Below are positions 44,278-53,279 of a DNA stretch of 64,000 bases, piece after piece. The notes under the pieces were generated by a model. That model was not told the origin of the DNA. It was given only the letters and a program-made list of their open reading frames with translations, and did no database searches. A program made the position numbers and the translations under genes. Within the stretch, counting starts at the first letter, position 1. Each line of letters begins with the position of its first letter. The stretch spans positions 1,240,001 to 1,304,000 of the forward strand of contig NZ_CP034412.1 in assembly GCF_006094275.1 (NCBI RefSeq), in the 5' to 3' direction. Source of the DNA: Glutamicibacter creatinolyticus (GTDB lineage Bacteria > Actinomycetota > Actinomycetes > Actinomycetales > Micrococcaceae).

Positions 44278-45771
44278 CTACTTCAGCTTCAGCACCTTGT
44301 TGGTTTCGGCAGTCACTTCATCAAGCAGCTGCGGGTTCTCATTCAGCTTCACACCGTAGGACGGGATGATGTCCTTCAGCTTCGCTTCCCAGCCGGCGAA
44401 CTGCTTCGGGAAGCAACGTGAAAGCAGGCCGATCATGATCGGGGTTGCGGTCGAGGCGCCCGGGGAGGCACCCAGCAGGCCGGAGATGGAGCCGTCCGAG
44501 GAGGTGATGACCTCGGTGCCGAACTGCAGCACGCCGCCCTTCTTCTTGTCCTTCTTGATGACCTGAACGCGCTGGCCAGCGTGGATCAGTTCCCACTTCG
44601 AGCCATCGGCCTCCGGGTAGTACTCGTTGAGCGACGCGTCCTTCTTGGAGCGCGACTTCAGTACTTCCTTGATCAGGTAGGTGGTCAGGGACATGTTGTC
44701 CTTCGCCACCGCCAGCATCGGGATGATGTTGTGCGGGCGGATGGACAGCGGCAGGTCCAGCTGACCGGTGGACTTCAGGAAGTTCATCGAGAAGCCGGCG
44801 TACGGGCCGAACATCAGCGAACGCTTGCCGCCCACGAAACGGGTGTCCAGGTGCGGCACGCTCATTGGAGGGGCGCCGACCGAGGCCTGGCCGTAGACCT
44901 TCGCGTTGTGCTGTTCGCTGATCGAGTCATCGGTGCAGCGCAGGAACTGGCCGGAGACCGGGAAGCCGCCGTAGCCCTTGATTTCGTCAATGCCCGACTT
45001 CTGCAGCAGCGGCAGCGCGCCGCCGCCGGCGCCGACGAACACGAACTTGGCGTTGACCTTGAAGCTGGCGCCGCTGGCGTTGTTCTTCACGGTCAGCTGC
45101 CAGCCGGCTCCCTCACGCCTCAGGCCGGTGACCTTGTGGCCGTAGCTGACCTCGGCGCCGGAAGTGGCCAGCGAATCGGTCAGGTCCTTGGTCAGGCGGC
45201 CGAAGTCCACGTCGGTGCCGCCAACCACGCGGGAGGCGGCGACCTTCTGGGAGGCGTCACGGCCGCGGGCGACCAGCGGGGTCCACTCGTTGATGGTGTC
45301 CAGGTCCTCGGTGAACTCCATCTCGGAGAACAGCGGCTGGGCGCGCATGGCCTCGTAGCGGGTCTTGAGGTACTTGGAGTGGTCCTGGCCAATCACGAAG
45401 GACATGTGCGGCAGGGCGTGGATGAAGTTCTCCGGTGCGCTGGCGTGCTGGTTGCGCACGGCCCAGGAGAAGAACTGGCGGGAAATCTGGTACTGCTCGT
45501 TGATGCCAATGGCCTTGGTCGGATCCACCGATCCGTCCGGCTGGGCGGGGGAGTAGTTCAGCTCGCACAGGGCCGAGTGGCCGGTGCCGGCGTTGTTCCA
45601 TGGAGAGGAGGACTCTTCGCCTGCCTGGTCCAGGTTCTCGAACAGGGCGATCGACCAGTTCGGTTCCAGCTGGTTGATGAGGGTACCCAGGGTGGCGCTC
45701 ATAATGCCGGCACCAATGAGTACGACGTCAAAATTCTTGGTTGACGTTTCAGAAGGCACGAGGATCTCCAT
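44278..45771 (-). CDS. mqo: Malate:quinone oxidoreductase
   Basis: Peripheral membrane FAD enzyme that oxidises malate to oxaloacetate and passes electrons to the quinone pool, bypassing NAD-linked malate dehydrogenase. FAD loop [14 protein letters not shown] (about 16-29), conserved [15 protein letters not shown], and C-terminal [14 protein letters not shown] are family hallmarks. At 497 residues it is full length. It is monocistronic with its own terminator. Confidence 0.97.
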   Translation of the reverse strand: MEILVPSETSTKNFDVVLIGAGIMSATLGTLINQLEPNWSIALFENLDQAGEESSSPWNNAGTGHSALCELNYSPAQPDGSVDPTKAIGINEQYQISRQFFSWAVRNQHASAPENFIHALPHMSFVIGQDHSKYLKTRYEAMRAQPLFSEMEFTEDLDTINEWTPLVARGRDASQKVAASRVVGGTDVDFGRLTKDLTDSLATSGAEVSYGHKVTGLRREGAGWQLTVKNNASGASFKVNAKFVFVGAGGGALPLLQKSGIDEIKGYGGFPVSGQFLRCTDDSISEQHNAKVYGQASVGAPPMSVPHLDTRFVGGKRSLMFGPYAGFSMNFLKSTGQLDLPLSIRPHNIIPMLAVAKDNMSLTTYLIKEVLKSRSKKDASLNEYYPEADGSKWELIHAGQRVQVIKKDKKKGGVLQFGTEVITSSDGSISGLLGASPGASTATPIMIGLLSRCFPKQFAGWEAKLKDIIPSYGVKLNENPQLLDEVTAETNKVLKLK

Positions 45772-45831
45772 CGACAGTGATACTTTGCTCTTAGGTCAGA
45801 CTAGACCCATTACGTGAGGGGCAAGAAATTC

Positions 45832-47676
45832 TCAACCCGTCAACTTGCCGTTCGGCGAGAGTTTGACGTCCACGTACACCTCGTCCAGCACCGGCGAGGA
45901 CGGGTAGTAGTTGACCACCGAATCCAGGGCGAGCGCAGAGATCGGGAACACCAGCGGCACAATGGGCAGGTCATGGCTCAAAGTGGTCAGGATGTTGCGG
46001 TAGGCGGCGGTGCGCAGCTCGCCCACGGCGATGGATCGGGCGGCCAGCACCTGGGCATCCAGCAACGGCGAGGTGTAACTAAACTCATATTGCTTTGCGG
46101 CAAGGATTCCGGAAATGAAGTCATCCTCGTTGCGGTACGCCCCGGAGAAGCCCAGCAGGTGCAGGCCCTTGAACCCGTCGTGGCGGACCCTTTGCACGTA
46201 CTTGCCGTGGGACCAGTCCACCGGCACCGGCTTGACCTTGATGCCCACCTTGGCCAGGTCCTCGGCGATCAGCGCGAAGCAGCGCTCGGGCAGGGTCAGG
46301 TAGTTGCGGGCCACGTTGCGCGGGTAGGCGAACGGAATCGAGGAACCGTCGTAGTCGATTTCCTCCAACAGCTTCTTGGCGTCATCGGGGGAGTAGAACA
46401 ACACGTTCTCCGGGTTCTCCACCCCGAACGTGGGCGGCAGCAGCGTGGAGGCCGCCTTCGAGCCGCTGATGAACAGCTCGCGCACCAGCCGGCCCTTGTC
46501 GATGGCCATGGCCAGCGCGCGGCGGAAGGCCGGCTTCTCCAGCCATGGGGCGTCATGGTGCAGCCCCAGGTAGAGCACGGAGAACGGGTCCCGGTTCACC
46601 ACCATGCGCGCGTTGCGTACCAGGGTGCGCAGCACCTCCACCGAAACCATGTCAAAGGCATCAATGTCCCCGGCCAGCAGTTCGGTCTGGCGGTTGTGGG
46701 CCGAAGCGATCGCGGAGATCTCCACCCGCTGCGGGTGCTGAGGGTTGGAGTTCAGCCGCTGCTGGTTCCAGTACTCCTTGTTCACCTCCAGCAGCACATG
46801 TTCTTCGGTGCGCTTGGCAAAACGGTAGGGGCCGGTGCCGACGGGGTGCTCGGTGAGCTTCTCGGCCGGGTTGTCCTTCGGTCCGCCCTTCAGTGCCGAG
46901 GGGGCCGCGATGGCCAGGCCCGGCAGCGTGAACGCCTCAATGACCCCGGTCAGCCGGCGGCGCAGCTTCAGTTCCAGCGTATACTCATCCAGGGCGCTGA
47001 CCGAGGCGAAGTAGCTGGCCGAGCCGCCCTCGGACTTGCCGCTGAACAAGTCCTCCTCCAGCAGGGTGCGCATGGCCTCCAGCTGGGCCTTCTGCTGGGC
47101 CATCACCGGGGCCAGGTCCTGCTTGTCCCCGGCCTTGGTGTCATTCGGCGCCTGGGCCTGCTCATCATCCTTGGGCAGCTTCGGAATCTGCGAAGTGTGG
47201 TGGAAGACTTGGGTGAAGCCCTGCAGGGAGCGTGAGCGCAGCTCGCTGTTCATGCCCAGCCAGCGCTTGAAGTTCGCCAGCACCGCCTCGGCGTTGAACG
47301 CTGTGCCGTCATGGAACTTCACGCCCTGACGCAGCGTGAAGGTGTAACGCAGCCCGTCTTCGCTTTCGGTCCAGGACTCGGCCAGCCCCGCGACCGGCCC
47401 ACCGGTCTGCGGGTCAATGGATATCAGGGTTTCATAGATCTGCCGGGTGACGCGGAAGGAGTCATTGTCCCCGGCCACCGCCGGATCCAGGGAGAGCGGT
47501 GGGGCCGCCGCGGCAATCCTGAAGGTGCGCGGGGTGGCGTTGCCGGCCGCGGCGCCGGTGCTGGCAGCGGGTTGCGGTTCCGTGTCGGTGCAGGCGGTCA
47601 GGCCCAGCAGGACGGCCGCCAGCGACCCGGACAGTACGGCTCGACGCGTCACGGGCTGGCGCTCAATCGGTGGCAC
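45832..47676 (-). CDS. Oligopeptide-type ABC transporter substrate-binding lipoprotein
   Basis: Extracellular solute-binding protein family 5 (peptide/nickel type), about 614 residues. The signal is RRAVLSGSLAAVLLGLTAC, with Cys as lipid anchor. Family regions SLDPAVAGDNDSFRVTRQIYETLI, LRQGVKFHDGTAFNAEAV and AFRRALAMAIDKGRLV are present. The frame opens at 47814 but that would place 54 residues before the signal; GTG 47676 (or GTG 47652) is more likely. A loop rich in Gln, Lys and Asp (about 180-225) is an insertion. No permease or ATPase genes are adjacent. Substrate unknown. Confidence 0.85.
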   Translation of the reverse strand: MPPIERQPVTRRAVLSGSLAAVLLGLTACTDTEPQPAASTGAAAGNATPRTFRIAAAAPPLSLDPAVAGDNDSFRVTRQIYETLISIDPQTGGPVAGLAESWTESEDGLRYTFTLRQGVKFHDGTAFNAEAVLANFKRWLGMNSELRSRSLQGFTQVFHHTSQIPKLPKDDEQAQAPNDTKAGDKQDLAPVMAQQKAQLEAMRTLLEEDLFSGKSEGGSASYFASVSALDEYTLELKLRRRLTGVIEAFTLPGLAIAAPSALKGGPKDNPAEKLTEHPVGTGPYRFAKRTEEHVLLEVNKEYWNQQRLNSNPQHPQRVEISAIASAHNRQTELLAGDIDAFDMVSVEVLRTLVRNARMVVNRDPFSVLYLGLHHDAPWLEKPAFRRALAMAIDKGRLVRELFISGSKAASTLLPPTFGVENPENVLFYSPDDAKKLLEEIDYDGSSIPFAYPRNVARNYLTLPERCFALIAEDLAKVGIKVKPVPVDWSHGKYVQRVRHDGFKGLHLLGFSGAYRNEDDFISGILAAKQYEFSYTSPLLDAQVLAARSIAVGELRTAAYRNILTTLSHDLPIVPLVFPISALALDSVVNYYPSSPVLDEVYVDVKLSPNGKLTG

Positions 47677-47861
47677 GGTGGCGGCTCGGCTTCCTGGTTC
47701 AGGGATCTGTGGAGTTATCGCATCCAACCCGGCGCCGGGCCGCGGTAGACCGCTGCCAGGACGCCGGAGGATAGTTTCCAAGATAGCGCACCGATCCGTG
47801 AGGATTCGGTGCATTCACCGCTGCCACGCCCGGATAAGCCCAAAATGTGGCCGAAAGGTTA

Positions 47862-48803
47862 TCAGACCTGACGCTGGTGCACGATGTTTTCCCCGTCCTC
47901 ACCGCGTGACCAGGCCTGCACCTGGCGTTTGAGCAACGCCACCATGCGGGGGAAGAACGCCTCGGTGTTCCCGCCGTTGTGCGGCAGGATCAGCGCGTTG
48001 GGCTGGCGCCACAGTTCGTGGTCCTGCGGCAGGGGTTCGGGATCAAAGACATCCGAGGCCACGAACAACCTGCCGGAGGCCACTTCCCGGGTCAACGCCT
48101 CGGTGTCCACCACCGGGCCGCGGGCCACGTTGATGATGCGCGCCCCATCAGGCAGGGCGGCCAGGAGCTCGGTGTCCACCAGGTGGTGGGTGGCGTCATT
48201 GAGCGGCACGATCAGGATTAGCACCTCGATCTGCCCGGCCAGGGAGGCCAGCTCGTCAATGCCGTGCACCGTCCCGTGCTCGTCGGTGCGGGCGCTGGAG
48301 GCAAAACGCAGCAGGTTCACCTCAAACGGCTCCAGGCGTCGGCGGATCTCGTCACCGATTCCGCCCACTCCCACCAGGCCCACGGTGCGGTCGGCCAGTC
48401 CCGGCCACCGCTGCGGGGCCCAGTTGCCCGCTTCCTGGTTGCGCACCGCATCGGGGAAACCACGCAGGGAGGCGATGGCCAGCCCCAATGCCATTTCCGC
48501 GGTGGCCGCGGCGTGCACGCCACCCGCGGTGGCGACGCTGACCTTGCTGCCGACCAGATCGATGATCCCGTCATAACCGGTGGTCTGGGTTTGGACCAGG
48601 GAAACGTTCGTGGCCTGCTTGATGCTCTGCAGCCGGGAGAACTCGGCCATATACGGGAACACCGCAATATCGATCTCATTCGGCTCGACACCTTCGGGGG
48701 CGCTGTCCAGGTCCCACAGCACCGGTTTCAGGTTGGCGGGAAGCTCACCGACCGCCTGGAGCAGCTCGGCCGAGGGGAAGGAGACGATACGTTGTTGGCT
48801 CAT
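47862..48803 (-). CDS. D-isomer-specific 2-hydroxyacid dehydrogenase (313 aa)
   Basis: Rossmann enzyme that reduces or oxidises 2-keto/2-hydroxy acids. NAD-binding GLVGVGGIGDEIRRRL (about 143-158), the arginine in NVARGPVVDTEAL and the catalytic His in PHNGGNTEAF follow the family order. The N-terminal substrate domain is shorter than in phosphoglycerate dehydrogenase and there is no ACT domain. Substrate unknown. Confidence 0.88.
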   Translation of the reverse strand: MSQQRIVSFPSAELLQAVGELPANLKPVLWDLDSAPEGVEPNEIDIAVFPYMAEFSRLQSIKQATNVSLVQTQTTGYDGIIDLVGSKVSVATAGGVHAAATAEMALGLAIASLRGFPDAVRNQEAGNWAPQRWPGLADRTVGLVGVGGIGDEIRRRLEPFEVNLLRFASSARTDEHGTVHGIDELASLAGQIEVLILIVPLNDATHHLVDTELLAALPDGARIINVARGPVVDTEALTREVASGRLFVASDVFDPEPLPQDHELWRQPNALILPHNGGNTEAFFPRMVALLKRQVQAWSRGEDGENIVHQRQV

Positions 48804-48973
48804 AACCCCACACTAATCAGTGGAGCCCAAAAGCGAACAGAATCCCATGTCATGACGTGTAATCCAATTCACGTATCGAGCAGTGGCATCGAATTTGCGC
48901 GAGGGACGAAAGCTGGTAGAGTTACATCTCGTTGCGAAAGCGCGAAACGAAAGTTTCTAGACCATCGCAACGG

Positions 48974-49048
48974 GCACCTCTAGCTCAATGGTAGAGCATC
49001 TGACTCTTAATCAGCAGGTTCCGGGTTCGAGTCCCGGGGGGTGCACCA
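48974..49048 (+). tRNA. tRNA-Lys (CTT)
   Basis: Full cloverleaf: acceptor GCACCTC/GGGGTGC, anticodon loop CTCTTAA with CTT, T-arm CCGGG-TTCGAGT-CCCGG, and an encoded CCA (49046-49048). Possible promoter TTGCGC (48895-48900), 16 bases, TAGAGT (48917-48922). It is identical over 72 nt to the copy at 50268. Confidence 0.97.
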
Positions 49049-49054
49049 GCAAGC

Positions 49055-49092
49055 AAAGGCTCCGTTTCCAACTGGTTGGAAACGGAGCCTTT
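49055..49092. terminator. Terminator after the first tRNA-Lys
   Basis: AAAGGCTCCGTTTCCAA (49055-49071) pairs with TTGGAAACGGAGCCTTT (49076-49092), a perfect 17-bp stem. It lies between the tRNA and the convergent hydrolase gene and suits both. Confidence 0.85.
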
Positions 49093-49108
49093 CACGTTCC
49101 CGGGAAGA

Positions 49109-49939
49109 CTAATCACAGCTGGCTGGTCGTGGCTCCGGGCTGTGGGTCGGTGCAGTCGCGAGCGCGCAGCGTTCGAGCCAATCGCCGAGCAGGCCCCGGA
49201 TCAGCGCGGGCTGCTCATGAATCAGCGCGTGCCCCGCATTCTCGATCACGCACATGGTGGCGTGCGGGTAGTGCTTCGGCAATTTCAGGGCATCCACGTA
49301 CCCCACGACCGAATCGTGCAGGGCGGCCACCACCAGGCTCGGCCCGTCGTAGGTTCCGCTTCCCACATCCACGCTCCAGCGGGAGAAGATCCGTCCCAGC
49401 GCCTCCTCGTCCACCGATAGCGTCCCGGGCCGAATGTCTTCACGGTACCGTCGGGCGGAATCCCGGGTCTGCACCACAAAATAACCGGCGAACCCCTGGC
49501 GCTCGTCGGCCGACAATTCCTCTTCGGTTCCCGGCTCCCGGAACAGGACCTGCTGGGGCGGAGCCTGGCTGGTGCTCTCGCCAATCGGGGCGAACAGCGC
49601 CATGCCGCCAATCAGTTCGGGATACCTGCCGGCCAGGCCCCGGGCGAGGTACGTCCCATAGGAGTGCCCGAGCAAAAGGGTGGGAGCGCCCGCCACCTGG
49701 CGGATGAAGTTGGCCAGCAGGTCAACCACCTCGTCATTGCCGGCCAGCGTGCCGCTGCCGGAGCGGCCCATCCCCGGCAGGTCCGGGATGATGAGCCGAT
49801 AGTGATCCTCCGGAACAAGATCCCCCAGCGCGCTGTACAGCTCATGGTGGTCCACTCCGGCCCCATGCAGGGCAATCAGGGTCGGTCCGTTGCCCGTATC
49901 GGAGTAGTGCAGCGTGATGCCATCAATTTCGCAGTCCAT
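49109..49939 (-). CDS. Alpha/beta hydrolase (276 aa)
   Basis: Alpha/beta hydrolase fold: ALHGAGVDHHEL as oxyanion region, LLGHSYGTYLA with the nucleophile serine (about residue 92), and NAGHALIHEQP with the catalytic His (about 238). The IPDLPGMGRS region is also typical. Substrate unknown. The gene is framed by two identical tRNA-Lys genes. Confidence 0.85.
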   Translation of the reverse strand: MDCEIDGITLHYSDTGNGPTLIALHGAGVDHHELYSALGDLVPEDHYRLIIPDLPGMGRSGSGTLAGNDEVVDLLANFIRQVAGAPTLLLGHSYGTYLARGLAGRYPELIGGMALFAPIGESTSQAPPQQVLFREPGTEEELSADERQGFAGYFVVQTRDSARRYREDIRPGTLSVDEEALGRIFSRWSVDVGSGTYDGPSLVVAALHDSVVGYVDALKLPKHYPHATMCVIENAGHALIHEQPALIRGLLGDWLERCALATAPTHSPEPRPASCD

Positions 49940-50267
49940 GACCGTCCCCTGTGACAGGCGCTAAAACCGGTATTGTTGCCCCAGCGCGGAATAACCCGAA
50001 GGTGTGCCTAGAGAATACTCCTGCCGGGCAGGAGACAACAGGGCGCAGTGCGAAGCTGCGCAACCGATGGCGGCGAGGTTGATGTGATCTATTGCATTGA
50101 CGGAAATTCGTCCGCTACTCAACTCGTCTGTTCGAGAAAAACAATTTGACTAGGGTTTTTGAAGGAGCCGGGACGCTTTTTGCGGATTTTTGTTTTCCCT
50201 GTGTTTCTGCGTATGATTGTATGCGTCGCAAGGACGAGTGCGGAAACGAACTAGTCAGCGGCGGTAA
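49940..50267. other. Upstream region of the second tRNA-Lys
   Basis: 328 bases without a gene. The right half is AT-rich and carries a likely tRNA promoter: TTGTTT (50190-50195), a 16-base spacer and TATGAT (50212-50217), about 50 bases before the tRNA. The left part is the leader of the hydrolase. Confidence 0.5.
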
Positions 50268-50339
50268 GCACCTCTAGCTCAATGGTAGAGCATCTGACTC
50301 TTAATCAGCAGGTTCCGGGTTCGAGTCCCGGGGGGTGCA
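50268..50339 (+). tRNA. tRNA-Lys (CTT), second copy
   Basis: Identical to 48974-49045, with the same CTT anticodon. Unlike the first copy, CCA is not encoded (the sequence reads CAG after the discriminator A), so it depends on CCA addition. Confidence 0.97.
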
Positions 50340-50407
50340 CAGTGATCCGATCTGATTTCTCAGGTCGGATTTTTTGTATACCGCAAGCACGATGAGGGGA
50401 ACTACGC

Positions 50408-50899
50408 ATGAGCACCGATACCGCAGCGAAACGACTTTCCGTAGGGGACACCGCCCCGGCCTTTACCCTGAACGACGCCAAGGGCAACGCCGTTTCCCTC
50501 CAGGACTTCAGCGGCAAGAAGACCATCGTCTACTTCTACCCGGCCGCCTCCACCCCGGGCTGCACCAAGCAGGCCTGCGACTTCCGCGATTCACTGGAAT
50601 CCCTGAAGTCCCTGGGCTATGCGGTCATCGGCATTTCCCCGGACGCCCCGGCCAAGCTGGAGAAGTTCACCTCCAAGGAAGAGCTGAACTTCCCGCTGCT
50701 TTCCGACGAGGACCACCAGGTGGCCGAGGCCTACGGCGCATGGGGTGAAAAGAAGAACTACGGCAAGGTGTACGAGGGTTTGATCCGCTCCACCATCGTC
50801 GTGGACGAAGACGGAAAGGTGCAGCTGGCACAGTACAACGTGCGGGCCACCGGGCACGTGGCGAAGCTGCGCCGCGACCTGGGAATCGACCCCAAATAA
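50408..50899 (+). CDS. bcp: Thioredoxin-dependent peroxiredoxin, PrxQ/BCP type (163 aa)
   Basis: Reduces hydrogen peroxide and organic peroxides with thioredoxin as donor. FYPAASTPGCTKQACDFRD holds the peroxidatic Cys52 and resolving Cys57, the five-residue spacing of the helix-type PrxQ subgroup. Length is normal. Note that the usual Lys/Asp before the motif is replaced (PAASTPGCT). It starts 69 bases after the tRNA-Lys and may be read from the same promoter. Confidence 0.93.
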   Translation: MSTDTAAKRLSVGDTAPAFTLNDAKGNAVSLQDFSGKKTIVYFYPAASTPGCTKQACDFRDSLESLKSLGYAVIGISPDAPAKLEKFTSKEELNFPLLSDEDHQVAEAYGAWGEKKNYGKVYEGLIRSTIVVDEDGKVQLAQYNVRATGHVAKLRRDLGIDPK

Positions 50900-50986
50900 G
50901 GCCCCGGAGTCGATTTCGAATCGGTATTCCGATCCGCTACACTGAGTGAGGTCACTTTGGCCTGTTCAGTTCAAGGTGTAGCGCGA

Positions 50987-51071
<85 letters not shown>

Positions 51072-51075
51072 GCCG

Positions 51076-51099
51076 AAACCTCCCCGACGCGGGAGGTTT
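51076..51099 (+). terminator. Terminator after tRNA-Leu
   Basis: AAACCTCCC pairs with GGGAGGTTT, followed by further T's and a T-rich stretch: a typical intrinsic terminator. Confidence 0.82.
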
Positions 51100-51204
51100 T
51101 TTGCTTTTCTCGAACCCTCAGGCGGCACCCAGTACGCCAGTGGAGCCGGGGATTTATGATGAAGGCGCGGCAGAGAAACTGCACGCAGGTGGAACGGACG
51201 GAAC

Positions 51205-51777
51205 ATGGACCGAGAGAAGCTTCCAACGATCTTCAGCCTCGCTGCCAGCGACCCCCAGAGCCAGCTGATCCAGCGCGGTGACCTCCAAGAGCAGGACCTG
51301 GCCCAGATTGACGCCATCATGGCGCAGATGGGCCGGCTGCGCGCGGTGGAGCGCAAGATTTCCCGGGCCTCCCAGCAGTACATGAAGCTCAACGAGACCG
51401 ATATGCGGGCCATCCGAATGCTGATTGCCGCCAGGCATCGCGAGGAAGTGGTCACCCCCGGGCAGCTGGCCAAGCATCTGGGCATCAGCACCGCCTCGGT
51501 CACCAAGATGCTGGACCGCCTGGAGGCCGGCGGGCACATTACCCGCCAGGCCCATCCCACCGACCGCCGCTCCCAGGCCGTGGAGGTCACCCCGGAAACC
51601 CATGTGGCCGCCCGCGAGCAGGTGGGCCGCCATCACGCCGCCCGTTTCGAAGCCGCCCGGCGCCTGACGCCCGAGGAGCGCGAAGTCGTCATCCGCTTCC
51701 TTGGCGGCACCGCCGATGACCTTGAGTCCAGCATTACCCCGCCGGACTCCGACGTCGCAGCCAACGGGCAGCCCTAA
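51205..51777 (+). CDS. MarR family regulator upstream of the photolyase (190 aa)
   Basis: MarR-type winged helix in the second half (about residues 60-130: PGQLAKHLGISTASVTKMLDRLEAGGHI and DRRSQAVEVTPE), with an N-terminal helical extension. It lies 48 bases before the photolyase gene on the same strand, so both are probably one transcript. It may control phr or the neighbouring pigment genes (inference from position). Confidence 0.85.
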   Translation: MDREKLPTIFSLAASDPQSQLIQRGDLQEQDLAQIDAIMAQMGRLRAVERKISRASQQYMKLNETDMRAIRMLIAARHREEVVTPGQLAKHLGISTASVTKMLDRLEAGGHITRQAHPTDRRSQAVEVTPETHVAAREQVGRHHAARFEAARRLTPEEREVVIRFLGGTADDLESSITPPDSDVAANGQP

Positions 51778-51825
51778 CCCGGCCCGCCGCTCGCTCGAAG
51801 CCATCACCACCGAAAGGGTGCGTCC

Positions 51826-53244
51826 ATGAACGATCGGCAGGAACCAAACACCCCGCGGGATTTGGCCGCGGTTCAGGCCGTGAACCTGGTGTGGTTCCGC
51901 GATGATCTGCGCACCGAAGACCATCCGGCGCTCAGCGCCGCCATGGGCCAGGGCCCCACCGTGGGCGTCTACATCCTGGATGAACAAACCTCGGGGATCC
52001 GCCCCCTGGGCGGGGCCGCCAAATGGTGGCTGCACCACGCGCTGCTGGATCTGCACGCATCCCTCGAAGCGCTGGGTGTGCCGCTGCTGGTGTTCCGGGG
52101 CGAGCCCTCGCGCGTCTTCGAGCGCCTGGCCTCCCAGTTGGCGGTGAACCAGGTGCACTGGAACCGCCGCTATGCCCTGGCCGAAAGGGAGCTGGATACC
52201 CGCATCAAGTCATGGCTGGGTGAGCAGGGAATCGAAGCCACCAGCCACGCCGCCTGGCTGCTGGCCGAACCCTGGCACATCCTGAACAACCAGGGCGGCG
52301 CCTACCAGATCTTTGCCGCCTTCTACCGGCGCATTCAGGAAGCGCAGCTGCGTGTTCCGTTACCGGCCCCCGGCGCCCAGGCACCGTTCACCCCGCCCTC
52401 CGGGCTGGAAGATTGCCCGGTTGCCGAACTGGACTTGTTGCCCACCCACCCCGATTGGGGCGGGAAGCTGGCCGCGGCATGGCAGCCGGGGGAGCGCCCG
52501 GCCCAGGAACGCCTGGACTACGTCATCAGCGAGGTTGTCGCGGACTACGAGGATGGCCATGATCGGCCGGATGTGGACGGCACCTCAAAGCTCTCGCCCT
52601 TCCTGCGCTGGGGCCACCTTAGTGCCCAACAACTGTTCTCCGCGCTGCAGCCGCTGCTGGAGGACGCCGGGGCGCACGCCGGAGCCGCGGCCATGCTGCG
52701 CCAGTTGGCATGGCGCGACTTCTGCTGGCACCTGCTCTACCACTATCCGCACCTGTCAACGGAAAACTTCCGGCGCGAATACGACGCCATGGGGTGGGCG
52801 TGGCCCAACGAGCAGGAACAGACCGTGGCCGAGTGGCGGGCCTGGACCCGCGGCGAAACCGGCTACCGCCTGGTGGATGCCGGCATGCAACAGTTGTGGC
52901 AGACCGGGTGGATGCACAACAGGGTGCGCATGGTGGTGGCCAGCTTCCTGGTCAAGAACCTGCAGATCCATTGGCGGGCGGGCGAGGAATGGTTCTGGGA
53001 CACCCTGGTGGATGCGGACCCGGCCAGCAACGCGGTCAACTGGCAGTGGGTGGCCGGCAGCGGCACCGACGCGTCCCCCTTCTTCCGGGTCTTCAACCCC
53101 GAGCTGCAGGCCAAGAAATTTGACCCGCAGGGCAGCTACGCCGCTCAGTTCGCGTCGCTCGCGCACGAGCCGTTGGTGGACCTGAAGGAAACCCGTGCCC
53201 GGGCGCTGCAGGCCTACGCGGACATGAGACAGGCCCGGGAGTAG
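51826..53244 (+). CDS. phr: Deoxyribodipyrimidine photolyase (class I CPD type)
   Basis: Repairs UV-made pyrimidine dimers with blue light and FAD. N-terminal alpha/beta antenna domain (VNLVWFRDDLRTEDHPALS), then helical FAD domain with GTSKLSPFLRWGHLS, AWRDFCWHLLYH, GYRLVDAGMQQLWQTGWMHN and NWQWVAGSGTDASPFFR, which carry dimer-binding and FAD residues. At 472 residues it is full length. It heads the photoprotection locus that continues into the crt genes; its stop codon lies within a terminator-like palindrome. Confidence 0.95.
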   Translation: MNDRQEPNTPRDLAAVQAVNLVWFRDDLRTEDHPALSAAMGQGPTVGVYILDEQTSGIRPLGGAAKWWLHHALLDLHASLEALGVPLLVFRGEPSRVFERLASQLAVNQVHWNRRYALAERELDTRIKSWLGEQGIEATSHAAWLLAEPWHILNNQGGAYQIFAAFYRRIQEAQLRVPLPAPGAQAPFTPPSGLEDCPVAELDLLPTHPDWGGKLAAAWQPGERPAQERLDYVISEVVADYEDGHDRPDVDGTSKLSPFLRWGHLSAQQLFSALQPLLEDAGAHAGAAAMLRQLAWRDFCWHLLYHYPHLSTENFRREYDAMGWAWPNEQEQTVAEWRAWTRGETGYRLVDAGMQQLWQTGWMHNRVRMVVASFLVKNLQIHWRAGEEWFWDTLVDADPASNAVNWQWVAGSGTDASPFFRVFNPELQAKKFDPQGSYAAQFASLAHEPLVDLKETRARALQAYADMRQARE

Positions 53245-53265
53245 CCGCGTACTCCCGGGCCTGTC
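53228..53265. terminator. Perfect 16-bp inverted repeat over the photolyase stop
   Basis: The arms are 53228-53243 and 53250-53265, with the phr stop TAG (53242-53244) inside the stem. There is no T run. It lies between the convergent phr and SDR genes and may block antisense read-through or stabilise 3' ends. Confidence 0.6.
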
Positions 53266-53279
53266 CGGTCGCCTTGCGG

